Both the position numbers and the translations under genes were made by a program. From the NCBI GenBank assembly GCA_020723185.1, contig DYJI01000006.1, forward strand, positions 124,001-188,000: 64,000 nucleotides of DNA, in the 5' to 3' direction. How positions within the stretch are numbered: the stretch's first letter is position 1; each line of letters starts with the position of its first letter. A model generated the notes under the pieces. That model was given only the letters and a program-made list of their open reading frames with translations. It made no database searches and was not told the origin of the DNA. Origin of the DNA: Sideroxydans lithotrophicus. GTDB lineage: Bacteria; Pseudomonadota; Gammaproteobacteria; Burkholderiales; Gallionellaceae. This document shows positions 44,505 through 53,299 of this stretch, piece after piece.

Positions 44505-45740
44505 TTAGTTGGTGCCGTGACGCTTGCGATAGTTCTCGAGGAAACGCGCCAGACGATTGAAAGCTTCACGCAGGTCGTCCGCGTTGGGCAGGAAGACGAT
44601 GCGCATGTGGTCCGGTGTCGGCCAGTTGAAACCGGTACCCTGCACCACCAGCACGCGCTCCTCTTCCAGCAGTTCGAGGATGAATTGCTGGTCGTTCTCG
44701 ATCGGATAGACCTTGGGATCGAAGCGCGGGAACAGATACAGGCCGGCCTTGGGTTTGACGCAGCTCACGCCGGGGATGGCGGTCAGCAACTGGTAGGCCA
44801 GATCGCGCTGTTTTGTCAGCCTTCCCTCCGGCGCCACCAGATCGTCGATGCTCTGGTAACCGCCCAGCGCGGTCTGGATGGCGAACTGGCCCGGCACGTT
44901 GGAACACAGGCGCATCGAGGCGAGGATGGTCAAACCGTTGATGTAATCCTGCGCGTGTTTCTTCTCGCCCGAGATCACCATCCAGCCGGAGCGGTAACCG
45001 CAGGCGCGGTAGTTCTTGGAAAGACCGTTCAGCGTCACGAACAGCACATCTTCCGCCATCGAAGCGATGGAGGTGTGCTTCGCGCCGTCGTAAAGCATCT
45101 TGTCGTAGATCTCGTCGGCGAAGATCACCAGCTGGTGCTCGCGCGCGATCTGGATGATCTCTTTCAGGATGTCGTCCGAATACAGCGCGCCGGTCGGGTT
45201 GTTAGGATTGATGATGACGATGGCGCGCGTGTGCTCGGTGATCTTGCTGCGCATGTCGTTCAGGTCCGGGTTCCACTCCTTCGCTTCGTCGCACAGATAA
45301 TGGCGCGGCGTTCCGCCCGCCAGCGTCACCGCCGCCGTCCACAGCGGATAATCCGGTGCCGGCACCAGCACCTCGTCGCCGGGGTTGAGCAGGCCCTGCA
45401 TCGCCATCACGATGAGCTCGGACGCGCCGTTGCCGATATAGATGTCGTCCAGTCCCACGCCCTTGATCTTCTTCGACTGGCAGTAATGCATGATCGCCTT
45501 GCGTGCGGCGAACATGCCTTTGGAATCTGAATAGCCGGATGAATTCGGCAGATTGAGGATCACGTCCTGCTGGATCTCTTCCGGCGCTTCGAAGCCGAAG
45601 GGCGCAAGGTTGCCGATGTTCAGCTTGATGATGCGCTGGCCTTCCTCTTCCATCAGCTTGGAGCGTTCCATCACCGGCCCGCGGATGTCATAGCAGACGT
45701 TGGCAAGCTTGGACGATTTCAATATGGGTTTCACGGTCAC
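44505..45740 (-). CDS. alaA: Glutamate-pyruvate aminotransferase AlaA
   Basis: A 411-aa fold-type I aminotransferase very close in sequence to AlaA/YfbQ: KSSKLANVCYDIRGPVMERS, KLNIGNLAPFGFEAPEEI, VPAPDYPLWTAAVTLAGG, IINPNNPTGALYS and the PLP lysine region LNGLSKNYRACGYRSGWM. It makes alanine from pyruvate and glutamate. It begins with GTG (a second GTG lies 6 nt in). It is the first gene of the alaA-hom-thrC run and diverges from the Mth938-like gene with about 125 nt between. Confidence 0.96.
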   Translation of the reverse strand: MTVKPILKSSKLANVCYDIRGPVMERSKLMEEEGQRIIKLNIGNLAPFGFEAPEEIQQDVILNLPNSSGYSDSKGMFAARKAIMHYCQSKKIKGVGLDDIYIGNGASELIVMAMQGLLNPGDEVLVPAPDYPLWTAAVTLAGGTPRHYLCDEAKEWNPDLNDMRSKITEHTRAIVIINPNNPTGALYSDDILKEIIQIAREHQLVIFADEIYDKMLYDGAKHTSIASMAEDVLFVTLNGLSKNYRACGYRSGWMVISGEKKHAQDYINGLTILASMRLCSNVPGQFAIQTALGGYQSIDDLVAPEGRLTKQRDLAYQLLTAIPGVSCVKPKAGLYLFPRFDPKVYPIENDQQFILELLEEERVLVVQGTGFNWPTPDHMRIVFLPNADDLREAFNRLARFLENYRKRHGTN

Positions 45741-45866
45741 TCACTCGAATTGGCCCGGAAACGCGAATCGCAGCCGATGGTAGAATCCGGCGCAACCCCG
45801 CAATTTCCGCAAGGGATGGGATTTTACCTGCGCCACCCCCGCTGCGGCAAACGATTGGAGAGAAGA

Positions 45867-46238
45867 TTGGCCCTGCACCTTGAGAAAGTCTCGCACCTGA
45901 AGACCTTCACCGGACACGGCGACGGCTACGTCACCGTCAATGACCGGCGTTATGAGCAGGCCGTGGTCGTCACCGCCGCTGCCGTGCAGACCGACTGGCC
46001 CGCAACCGACTTCGCCGGCCTGACTGGGGATCATTTCGAGTATTTCCTGGCGATGCACCCGGAAGTGCTGCTGCTGGGCACCGGCAAGCGGCAACAGTTC
46101 GCTCATCCGCAGCTGTACCAGCAACTGATCCAGGCCGGTATCGCCGTCGAATTCATGGACACCCCCGCCGCCTGCCGCACCTACAACATCCTGGTCGCGG
46201 AGGATCGCAAGGTCGTGGCGGCGGTCCTGCCATCCTGA
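45867..46238 (+). CDS. Mth938-like (DUF498/NDUFAF3-type) protein
   Basis: A 123-aa protein from a TTG preceded by GGAGAGAAGA. The longer frame back to 45750 lacks a ribosome site, and its first 39 residues do not fit the family. Blocks KTFTGHGDGYVTVNDRRYEQAVVVT, HFEYFLAMHPEVLLLGTGKRQQF and GIAVEFMDTPAACRTYNILVAEDRKV are those of the Mth938 domain, whose mitochondrial relative assists complex I assembly. The bacterial role is unclear. It lies 9 nt before moxR. Confidence 0.85.
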   Translation: MALHLEKVSHLKTFTGHGDGYVTVNDRRYEQAVVVTAAAVQTDWPATDFAGLTGDHFEYFLAMHPEVLLLGTGKRQQFAHPQLYQQLIQAGIAVEFMDTPAACRTYNILVAEDRKVVAAVLPS

Positions 46239-46247
46239 GGAAACAAT

Positions 46248-47165
46248 ATGACCGAAGCCCTGAAGAACATCCTCGCCCAGACCGAACAAGTCATCCTCGG
46301 CAAACCGCAACAGATCCGCCTCGCCCTCGCCTGCCTGCTGGCGCGCGGCCACCTGCTGATCGAAGACCTGCCGGGCGTGGGCAAGACCACGCTGGCGCAT
46401 GTGCTGGCGCGCACGCTGGGCCTGCAGTTCCAGCGCATCCAGTTCACCAGCGACATGCTGCCCGCCGACATCCTCGGCGTCTCCATCTACCAGCGCGAGA
46501 GCGGCGACTTCAAGTTCCACGCGGGGCCGATCTTCTCGCAGATGATCCTGGCCGACGAGGTGAACCGCGCCACACCCAAGACACAGAGCGCGCTGCTGGA
46601 AGCCATGGAGGAACACCAGGTCACCAGCGAGGGCGAGACGCGCCCGCTGCCCTCGCCCTTCTTCGTCATCGCCACGCAGAACCCGACCAACCAGATCGGC
46701 ACTTTCCCGCTGCCAGAATCGCAGCTCGACCGCTTCATGATGCGCATCCAGCTCGGCTACCCGGATGCCGCTGCCGAGCGCGGTCTGCTGTCCGGCGTGG
46801 ATCGGCGCGACCTGATCGCCGACCTCCAGCCGCAGATGCAGACTTCCGAACTGTTCGCCCTGCAGGAACAGGTGCGCAAGGTGTTCGTCTCACCCGCCCT
46901 GCTCGACTATGTGCAAGCCATCCTGCGCCACACGCGCGAATCGGCGCGCTTCGTGCACGGTCTGTCGCCGCGTGCCGGTCTGTCGTTGCTGGCGGCCGCC
47001 CGTGCCTGGGCGCTGCTGGACGGCCGCGATGCAGTGATCCCGGAAGACGTGCAGGCCGTGCTGCCCGGCGTCGCCAGCCATCGTCTGCAGAGCGTGCACG
47101 ACACACAAGCTTCGGACGGCGAGAGACTGGCGCGCGAACTGATCGAGGCGGTCGCCATCCCTTGA
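46248..47165 (+). CDS. MoxR-family AAA ATPase
   Basis: A 305-aa AAA+ chaperone: Walker A EDLPGVGKTTLAH, Walker B MILADEVNRA, sensor-1 FFVIATQNPTNQIGTFPLPESQLDRFMM and a C-terminal lid (SPRAGLSLLAAARAWALLDGR). MoxR proteins help fold or activate partner complexes and are usually encoded with DUF58 and transglutaminase genes, as here. AGGAAACAAT precedes the ATG. Confidence 0.95.
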   Translation: MTEALKNILAQTEQVILGKPQQIRLALACLLARGHLLIEDLPGVGKTTLAHVLARTLGLQFQRIQFTSDMLPADILGVSIYQRESGDFKFHAGPIFSQMILADEVNRATPKTQSALLEAMEEHQVTSEGETRPLPSPFFVIATQNPTNQIGTFPLPESQLDRFMMRIQLGYPDAAAERGLLSGVDRRDLIADLQPQMQTSELFALQEQVRKVFVSPALLDYVQAILRHTRESARFVHGLSPRAGLSLLAAARAWALLDGRDAVIPEDVQAVLPGVASHRLQSVHDTQASDGERLARELIEAVAIP

Positions 47166-47175
47166 GGGGCGCGCG

Positions 47176-48144
47176 ATGAAACTGCCCGACATTCGCGGCT
47201 CTCTGAAACATAAGTTCCGCAACTGGGCCTTCCGCCGTACCGTCGAGACCGGCACGGTACTGCTCAACCAGCGGCGCATCTACATCCTGCCCACGCGCCA
47301 GTTCTTCGGTTTCGGCTTCGTGCTGGTACTGATGCTGCTGGGCGACATCAACTACAACCTCAGCCTGGGCTACGTGCTCACCTTCCTGCTGGCCACCACC
47401 GGCGGGCTGTCCATGCTGTATGCCTTCCGCAACATGGCGCAATTGGAGATCCATGCCGGATATGTGGAACCAGTGTTCGCCGGGGAACAGGCGCGCTTCG
47501 TGTTCCACTTCAACAATCCCGGTTCGCTGCCGCGACACCAGATCCATCTGCACGACGACGCAGGGCACGAGACCGTGTTCGACCTGCCCGCACTGACCTC
47601 CACCCCGGTGGAACTCGCCCTTCCGGCCACAAAACGCGGCTGGCTGGACAGCGGCCGCCTGACACTCTACACGCGCTTCCCGCTGGGGCTGTTCAACGCC
47701 TGGAGCTACATCCACTTCGATGTGCGCGCATTGGTCTATCCCAAACCCGCTGCGCCACAAGCGTTACCGATCGCCGCCGCACCGGACGGCAGCGGTAAAA
47801 CGACGATACGCGGCGACGAGGATTTCGCCGGGTTGCGCAACTACGTGCCGGGCGACGCCATGCCGCGCATCGCATGGAAAGCGCTGGCACGCGAGCAGGG
47901 GCTACAGGTGAAGGAGTTCTCGGCACAGCAGGGCCAGCAACTATGGCTGGACTGGTCGCAACTGCCGGACATCGCGCAGGAGCGCAAACTGGAACTGCTC
48001 ACGCGCTGGGTGCTGGATGCCGATACGCAGGGGCTGCATTACGGATTGCGGTTGCCGGACGGGGAGGTCATACCACAACACGGTCCTGCACATCGCGCGG
48101 AATGCCTGCGCAGGCTGGCCTTGTACGGGATTCCGCAGCCATGA
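47176..48144 (+). CDS. DUF58-domain membrane protein
   Basis: A 322-aa protein with two membrane helices near residues 40-80 (FFGFGFVLVLMLLGDIN; LGYVLTFLLATTGGLSMLY), then an extracytoplasmic-like beta region and the DUF58 block RGDEDFAGLRNYVPGDAMPRIAWKALAREQ. It belongs to the MoxR partner set. Its stop overlaps the start of the transglutaminase gene (ATGA). Confidence 0.93.
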   Translation: MKLPDIRGSLKHKFRNWAFRRTVETGTVLLNQRRIYILPTRQFFGFGFVLVLMLLGDINYNLSLGYVLTFLLATTGGLSMLYAFRNMAQLEIHAGYVEPVFAGEQARFVFHFNNPGSLPRHQIHLHDDAGHETVFDLPALTSTPVELALPATKRGWLDSGRLTLYTRFPLGLFNAWSYIHFDVRALVYPKPAAPQALPIAAAPDGSGKTTIRGDEDFAGLRNYVPGDAMPRIAWKALAREQGLQVKEFSAQQGQQLWLDWSQLPDIAQERKLELLTRWVLDADTQGLHYGLRLPDGEVIPQHGPAHRAECLRRLALYGIPQP

Positions 48145-50078
48145 AGCTCTCCGCCCAACTCGTCTACGGCTTGGTCGCCTGCATCCTGATGGTCAGCGCC
48201 CCGCATGCCGAGCATCTGCCGCTGTGGGTCAGCGCGGAGTGCGGTGCATTACTGCTGTGGCGCGCCTGGCTGGCACGCAGCGGAAAAGCGCTACCGCCGC
48301 GCTGGCTGCTGCTCGGCATCACCCTGCTCAGCGTCGTCGGCATCGCCATCGGTTTCCGCTCGCTGTTCGGGCGCGAGGTCGGCGTCACTCTGCTCATCCT
48401 GCTGTCCACGCTGAAGCTTCTGGAACTGAAGGCCGTGCGCGACGCGACCATCGTGGTCTATCTGTCGTGCTTCATCATCATCACCAACTTCTTCTACTCG
48501 CAGAGCATCCCCACCGCGTTGTTCATGTTGGCGACCCTGCTGGTCATCCTCGCCACCTGGGTGCACATGCAGACCGGCGACCTCGCTTTCAAGCCCAGAC
48601 TACGCATCGGCGGCATGCTGCTGTTGCAAGCCATCCCGCTGTCGCTGATCCTGTTCGTGCTTTTTCCACGCGTGCAGGGGCCGCTGTGGGGCCTGCCGCA
48701 GGACGCCTATGCCAGCAGCGGACTGTCCGACACCATGTCACCGGGCAGCATGAGCAAACTCTCTCTGAACGACGCGGTGGCGTTCCGCGTCAACTTCGAC
48801 GGCGAGGCCCCGTCGCGCGACCGCATGTACTGGCGCGGACCGGTATTGTGGGATTTCGACGGCACGACCTGGAAGCGCGGCCGAAACGCCACCACGCAAA
48901 AAAGCACACTGGAAGACACCGGCATGTCGCTCGGCTACACCGTCACGCTGGAACCGCACAACAAACGCTGGCTGTTCGCGCTCGACATGCCGGACAAGCT
49001 CTCCATCCCACACCGGCTCACGCCCGATTTCCAGTTACTGAGTGAAAAGGATGTGAGCACGCGCCTGCGTTACCACGCCGAATCCCTCCTCAGCTATCGT
49101 GCCAATCCGGATGAACCGCCACGGCAATTGCAGCGCGCACTGAACCTGCCGCGCGGCCTGAATCCGCAGGCGCACGAGCTGGCACAGGGTTGGCGCACTC
49201 AGCATCCTGACGATGACGCCGCGATCGTGCGTGAGGTGTTGCGCCACTTCAATCAGGGCGGATTCGAATACACGCTGGAACCGCCCCTGCTCGGCATGAA
49301 CGGCGTCGACGAGTTCCTGTTCCAGACCCGGCAGGGCTTCTGCGAGCACTACGCCGGCAGCTTCGTCTACCTGCTGCGCGCCGCCGGCGTCCCGGCGCGC
49401 GTGGTCACCGGCTATCAGGGCGGGGAATACAACACATTGGGTGATTACTACATCCTGCGCCAGGCCGATGCACACGCCTGGGCCGAGGTGTGGCTGGGCA
49501 AGCGCGGCTGGGTGCGTTACGACCCGACTGCCGCCATCGCCCCTGCGCGCATCGAGAGCGGTCTGTCTGCCGCCGTCAGCAACCCGGCCGCCCTGCCCTT
49601 CATGGCACGCAACCCGCCACCCTGGCTGCGCAACCTGCGCTTCAACTGGGACGCGCTGGCCAACCAGTGGAACCAGTGGGTGCTGGGTTACAACAGTGAG
49701 ACACAATTCGCCTTCCTCACCCGGCTGGGCATGGAAGACATCAGCTGGCAGAAGTTGGCGCTCAATATGCTGGCCGGTATCTTCATCTTGGTCGGCGTGT
49801 TCACGCTGCTGCTGTTACGCCGACTGGTGGTGCGCAGCAGCGACCCGGTGCAGGCATCCTGGCTGAGACTGTGCCGCAAGCTGGGAAAGGCCGGGCTGCC
49901 GCGCGCGCCGCACGAAGGCCCGCTGGATTACGCGGCGCGCGTCGGTGCCGCGCATCCAGAAGTTGCGGCAAGCATGGACGACCTGGCCGCACGCTATGTC
50001 GCCTTGCGCTACCGGGCACCCGGCGACGACACCGCACTGCTTGCCTTCAAGCGTGCCGTTGCATCATTCAGGCTATAA
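48141..50078 (+). CDS. tgpA: TgpA-type membrane transglutaminase (DUF3488)
   Basis: A 645-aa protein: five or six N-terminal membrane helices (1-190), a periplasmic region, and a transglutaminase-like domain with the catalytic triad in RQGFCEHYAGSFVYLLRAAGVPARVVTGYQGG (Cys), ADAHAWAEVWL (His) and YDPTAAIAP (Asp). A last membrane helix is at about 555-575 (LNMLAGIFILVGVFTLLLL) with a C-terminal DUF4129-like tail. It is coupled to DUF58 and moxR. Members are essential in some pseudomonads, with an unknown substrate. Confidence 0.95.
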   Translation: MKLSAQLVYGLVACILMVSAPHAEHLPLWVSAECGALLLWRAWLARSGKALPPRWLLLGITLLSVVGIAIGFRSLFGREVGVTLLILLSTLKLLELKAVRDATIVVYLSCFIIITNFFYSQSIPTALFMLATLLVILATWVHMQTGDLAFKPRLRIGGMLLLQAIPLSLILFVLFPRVQGPLWGLPQDAYASSGLSDTMSPGSMSKLSLNDAVAFRVNFDGEAPSRDRMYWRGPVLWDFDGTTWKRGRNATTQKSTLEDTGMSLGYTVTLEPHNKRWLFALDMPDKLSIPHRLTPDFQLLSEKDVSTRLRYHAESLLSYRANPDEPPRQLQRALNLPRGLNPQAHELAQGWRTQHPDDDAAIVREVLRHFNQGGFEYTLEPPLLGMNGVDEFLFQTRQGFCEHYAGSFVYLLRAAGVPARVVTGYQGGEYNTLGDYYILRQADAHAWAEVWLGKRGWVRYDPTAAIAPARIESGLSAAVSNPAALPFMARNPPPWLRNLRFNWDALANQWNQWVLGYNSETQFAFLTRLGMEDISWQKLALNMLAGIFILVGVFTLLLLRRLVVRSSDPVQASWLRLCRKLGKAGLPRAPHEGPLDYAARVGAAHPEVAASMDDLAARYVALRYRAPGDDTALLAFKRAVASFRL

Positions 50079-50107
50079 TCCGCGCCATTTTCAACGAGGC
50101 CCGCATC

Positions 50108-50548
50108 ATGCAGATCACCCGCAGACTGGAATTCGATGCCGGTCACCGCATCCCCAACCACAACAGCCAGTGCCGGCACCTGCACGGCCATCGCTATGCC
50201 ATCGAGATCACACTGTCCGGCGAGGTCATCACCACCGAGGGCGTGTCGGAACAGGGCATGGTGATGGATTTCTCGGATGTGAAGCGCATCGCCAAGGAAC
50301 AAGTGGTGGATGCGTGGGACCACGCGTTCATCGTGTATCGCAACGACAAGACGGTGCTGGAGTTCCTGGGGACTTTGCCGGGACACAAGACGGTGGTGCT
50401 GGATGTGGTGCCGACTGCGGAGAATCTGGCGCGCGTGGCGTTCGATCTGCTCGACGGCGCATATCAGGACATCTACGGCAACCATCTGCGGCTGGAACGC
50501 GTGCGCCTGTACGAGACCCCCAACAACTGGGCCGACCACACGCGCTGA
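50108..50548 (+). CDS. queD: 6-carboxy-5,6,7,8-tetrahydropterin synthase (QueD/PTPS family)
   Basis: A 146-aa enzyme with zinc ligands His13 and the H-x-H pair (FDAGHRIPNHNSQCRHLHGHRY, with the catalytic Cys between), ending ETPNNWADH, a signature of the family. It converts dihydroneopterin triphosphate to 6-carboxytetrahydropterin in queuosine synthesis. The 7-deazaguanine partner genes (queC, queE) are not in this window. A TATAAT at 50074-50079 overlaps the tgpA stop and could be a -10. Confidence 0.92.
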   Translation: MQITRRLEFDAGHRIPNHNSQCRHLHGHRYAIEITLSGEVITTEGVSEQGMVMDFSDVKRIAKEQVVDAWDHAFIVYRNDKTVLEFLGTLPGHKTVVLDVVPTAENLARVAFDLLDGAYQDIYGNHLRLERVRLYETPNNWADHTR

Positions 50549-50734
50549 TCAGGTCCCGGATTCCTCAGTATCATCCAGCAGTGCGTGCATGGCACTGCCC
50601 TCGGACATATCTGTGCAACAGGATATGAGCACAGCGGCACAGAGGTTCCTGCCCGCCTCATCCCCGTCGTGCGAGTGCAGGCGGATCTCGCGTGTCAGCG
50701 CAGCGTCGCTGTCCTCTTCAAAGGATGGCAGCAT
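50549..50734 (-). CDS. Possible small acidic protein overlapping the ppk2 3' end
   Basis: A 61-aa frame (MLPSFEEDSDAALTREIRLHSHDGDEAGRNLCAAV...) beginning inside the last codons of ppk2 with a GAGGTGAG nearby and ending where queD stops. It is the only frame that fills this 170-nt gap. The amino-acid composition is acidic and Cys-containing. There is no family match that I recognise. It may be a real small gene or only trailing sequence. Confidence 0.3.
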   Translation of the reverse strand: MLPSFEEDSDAALTREIRLHSHDGDEAGRNLCAAVLISCCTDMSEGSAMHALLDDTEESGT

Positions 50735-51884
50735 CTTTCTCACCTCGCTCGTAAACCACATGCGCACGTCCGACCAGTAGCGGATCCACCGGGCCGATGC
50801 GCCCCATATCCTTGTTCGAGTAAGGCAGCTTGTGCAAGACATAGCGCATCGCATTCAGTCGAGCGCGTTTCTTGCAGTCCGACTTGATCACCGTCCACGG
50901 CGTGTCCGCAGTATCTGTATGGAAGAACATCGCTTCCTTGGCTTTGGTGTAGCTGTCCCACTTGTCCAGCGAAGCGAGATCGATGGGGGACAGTTTCCAG
51001 TGCTTGAGCGGATGGACCTTGCGCTCCTTGAAACGCCGACGCTGTTCCTCGCGGCTGACAGAGAACCAGAACTTGATGAGATGGATGCCGCTGCGGGCCA
51101 GGTTGCGCTCGAACTCGGGCGCCTGACGCATGAACTCGTTGTATTCGTCGGGTGTGCAGAATCCCATGACCTGCTCGACTCCGGCACGGTTGTACCAGGA
51201 GCGGTCGAACAGCACGATCTCCCCTGCGGTCGGCAGTTCCTGAACATAGCGCTGGAAGTACCATTGGCCGCGCTCGACTTCAGAAGGTTTCTCCAGTGCA
51301 ACCACGCGCGCACCGCGAGGATTGAGGTGCTCCATGAAGCGCTTGATGGTACCGCCCTTGCCTGCCGCATCGCGACCCTCGAACAGGATCACCACCTTCT
51401 GACCCGTCTCCTTCACCCAGGCCTGCAGCTTCAACAACTCAACCTGTAGCTGGAACTTCTGCTTCTCATAACTCTTGCGCGAAAGCAAATGTCGGTAAGG
51501 ATAGCCGCCGCTGCGCCAATCATCAGCCAATTCATCATCAGGATGACTTGCGCCAGTTCTGGTCAGCACCGGGTGGCGCATCAACTCCGCCCGGAGCTTC
51601 ACAGCCTCGTCCGGAGATGCCTCGTCGAGTATCACGGTGAGTGCCTTTCCCAATGCATCGGTATCGCCCGGATCGATGGAGGTGAGTATCCCCTGCAGTG
51701 CAGCAGCCTTGGCACCGATCGCTGCATCTACCGCCTGCTCCACCGTGAAATCCTCTATTGCTTCGGGCGTCAGTTTGGGTGGTACGTCACCTGCCGAAAC
51801 CGCCCTGGTGGCAGATTTTCGTCGTCTTGCCGCAGCCTGACTGACTTGCCCCGCCACAGCCGGCGTCCTGTTAGATCGTTCCAT
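50718..51884 (-). CDS. ppk2: Polyphosphate kinase 2
   Basis: A 388-aa protein from the ATG at 51884. The PPK2 catalytic core has Walker A FEGRDAAGKGGTIKRF, the lid region GARVVALEKPSEVERGQWYFQRY and Walker B FDRSWYNRAGVEQVMGF. The DKWDSYTKAKEAMFFHTDT block follows, and then the C-terminal NAMRYVLHKLPYSNKD. It transfers phosphate between polyphosphate and nucleotides. An N-terminal extension of about 100 residues (EDFTVEQAVDAAIGAKAAALQGI) is not part of the core. It is convergent with queD. Confidence 0.95.
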   Translation of the reverse strand: MERSNRTPAVAGQVSQAAARRRKSATRAVSAGDVPPKLTPEAIEDFTVEQAVDAAIGAKAAALQGILTSIDPGDTDALGKALTVILDEASPDEAVKLRAELMRHPVLTRTGASHPDDELADDWRSGGYPYRHLLSRKSYEKQKFQLQVELLKLQAWVKETGQKVVILFEGRDAAGKGGTIKRFMEHLNPRGARVVALEKPSEVERGQWYFQRYVQELPTAGEIVLFDRSWYNRAGVEQVMGFCTPDEYNEFMRQAPEFERNLARSGIHLIKFWFSVSREEQRRRFKERKVHPLKHWKLSPIDLASLDKWDSYTKAKEAMFFHTDTADTPWTVIKSDCKKRARLNAMRYVLHKLPYSNKDMGRIGPVDPLLVGRAHVVYERGEKDAAIL

Positions 51885-52016
51885 GAGTATCGTTCCGCTT
51901 GATGTTCCAGTCACACACTCGGATCACCGGCAAGACACGACCCGCTGCCTCATCGCGCACACCTGCCGGTTGATCCACTCAGTGCCGAATGCTAACGGAA
52001 CATCCACCCCAGTCAC

Positions 52017-52035
52017 ATTGGCCTTTGGCCCAATA
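52017..52035. promoter_or_regulatory. Shared 19-bp palindromic motif, copy 1
   Basis: ATTGGCCTTTGGCCCAATA: an inverted ATTGG...CCAAT with an 8-nt centre. It lies 75-93 nt upstream of the GAF-HD-GYP gene and recurs with one change at 57218-57236 upstream of the other HD-GYP gene. It is a candidate operator or short REP-type repeat. Confidence 0.5.
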
Positions 52036-52109
52036 GACACGGACAAGTATTCCTGACAAAAAGCTGCCCGGAATCGGGAATCCCCGGATCATTGAATACA
52101 GAGCATCGA

Positions 52110-53279
52110 ATGGACGCAGAGATCGGATTCAATCGCACAGACATACTGGCCCAACTGAACCAACGCGGATCGCTGTCGGAGAAGATGCAGGCCATCCGTG
52201 CCGCGGCCAGCAGCTGCTGTGACTTCATCCACCGTATCTCTGTTGCCATCTATGACCCCAGGCTCGACCTGCTCAAGACGCTTGCCCACAGCACGGATGA
52301 CGGGAACCCACTCCCCGGTTACCAGACAAGACTGTCTGACACACCATCACTGAAACGGATATTCCTGAGCGGCAAGCCGCGCATCATCAACGACCTCTCG
52401 GTGCTGATAGAAAGCGAACAGACACACACGAAACGGATCGTGGATCACGGTTATCGCTCCAGCTACACCATCCCCATGTATGCGAACGAACAACTTTCCG
52501 GCTTCATATTCTTCAATTCACGGCTGCCCAATGTGCTGCATGAGAAAGCCCTGACCAACCTGGACATGATCGCAAGGCTCATCTCGCTGCTGGTCGAACT
52601 GGAACTGAACATGGTCAAAACCATACACGGCGCGCTCAGGACGGCAACCAGCTTCTCCAGCTACAGGGATCCCGAGACAGGGGCACATCTGGAACGCATG
52701 TCTCACTTCTCGAGACTGATCGCCAAGGAGATCGCGCTGGACTGCGGAATGGATGACGAGTTCGCGGAGACCATGCTGTGGGCTTCCCCCATGCACGACA
52801 TCGGGAAGATCGCCATCCCGGATCACATACTCCGCAAACCCGGAAAGCTCACACATGACGAGTTCGAAGCGATGAAGGCACATACGACCAAAGGCCGCGA
52901 ACTCATCGACAACATGCTGAGCAACTTCAACTTCGGCAATAGCAGCCTTGCACCGATGATGTCCAACATCGCCGCCTATCACCACGAGAACATGGATGGC
53001 AGCGGATATCCTTGCGGTTTAAAAGGCGAAGACATCCCGATCGAGGCGCGCATCGTCGCAGCCGCCGATGTGTTCGATGCGCTCACTTCGAAACGCTGCT
53101 ACAAAGAAGCCTGGAGCAATGCGGCCGCATGCAAAGAACTGCGCGCACTAGCGGAATGGAAACTGGACAAACGGTGCGTGGAGATCCTGCTGGACAATCT
53201 GCCCGCGATTATCGATATCCAGGCCAGATTCCAGGATGACGTCACGACAGGCCATACGAATCCACCCAGCGCAGGATAG
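52110..53279 (+). CDS. GAF-HD-GYP c-di-GMP phosphodiesterase
   Basis: A 389-aa protein. A GAF-like sensor (about 10-165) precedes an HD-GYP domain with MHDIGKIAIPDHIL, HTTKGRELID, AYHHENMDGSGYPCGLKGEDIP and ARIVAAADVFDALTSKRCYK, all the metal-binding and GYP positions. It should hydrolyse c-di-GMP to GMP or pGpG. The start is taken at ATG 52110; a TTG 18 nt earlier is possible. It converges with the CBS-GGDEF gene. Confidence 0.93.
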   Translation: MDAEIGFNRTDILAQLNQRGSLSEKMQAIRAAASSCCDFIHRISVAIYDPRLDLLKTLAHSTDDGNPLPGYQTRLSDTPSLKRIFLSGKPRIINDLSVLIESEQTHTKRIVDHGYRSSYTIPMYANEQLSGFIFFNSRLPNVLHEKALTNLDMIARLISLLVELELNMVKTIHGALRTATSFSSYRDPETGAHLERMSHFSRLIAKEIALDCGMDDEFAETMLWASPMHDIGKIAIPDHILRKPGKLTHDEFEAMKAHTTKGRELIDNMLSNFNFGNSSLAPMMSNIAAYHHENMDGSGYPCGLKGEDIPIEARIVAAADVFDALTSKRCYKEAWSNAAACKELRALAEWKLDKRCVEILLDNLPAIIDIQARFQDDVTTGHTNPPSAG

Positions 53280-53299
53280 CCCTTCCCTGCGCGACACGG

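Noticed and set aside
41606-44560. Open frame of 984 codons on the plus strand opposite thrC and hom
   Set aside because: The reverse strand holds two unmistakable biosynthetic enzymes. The frame has no ribosome site and no recognisable domain.
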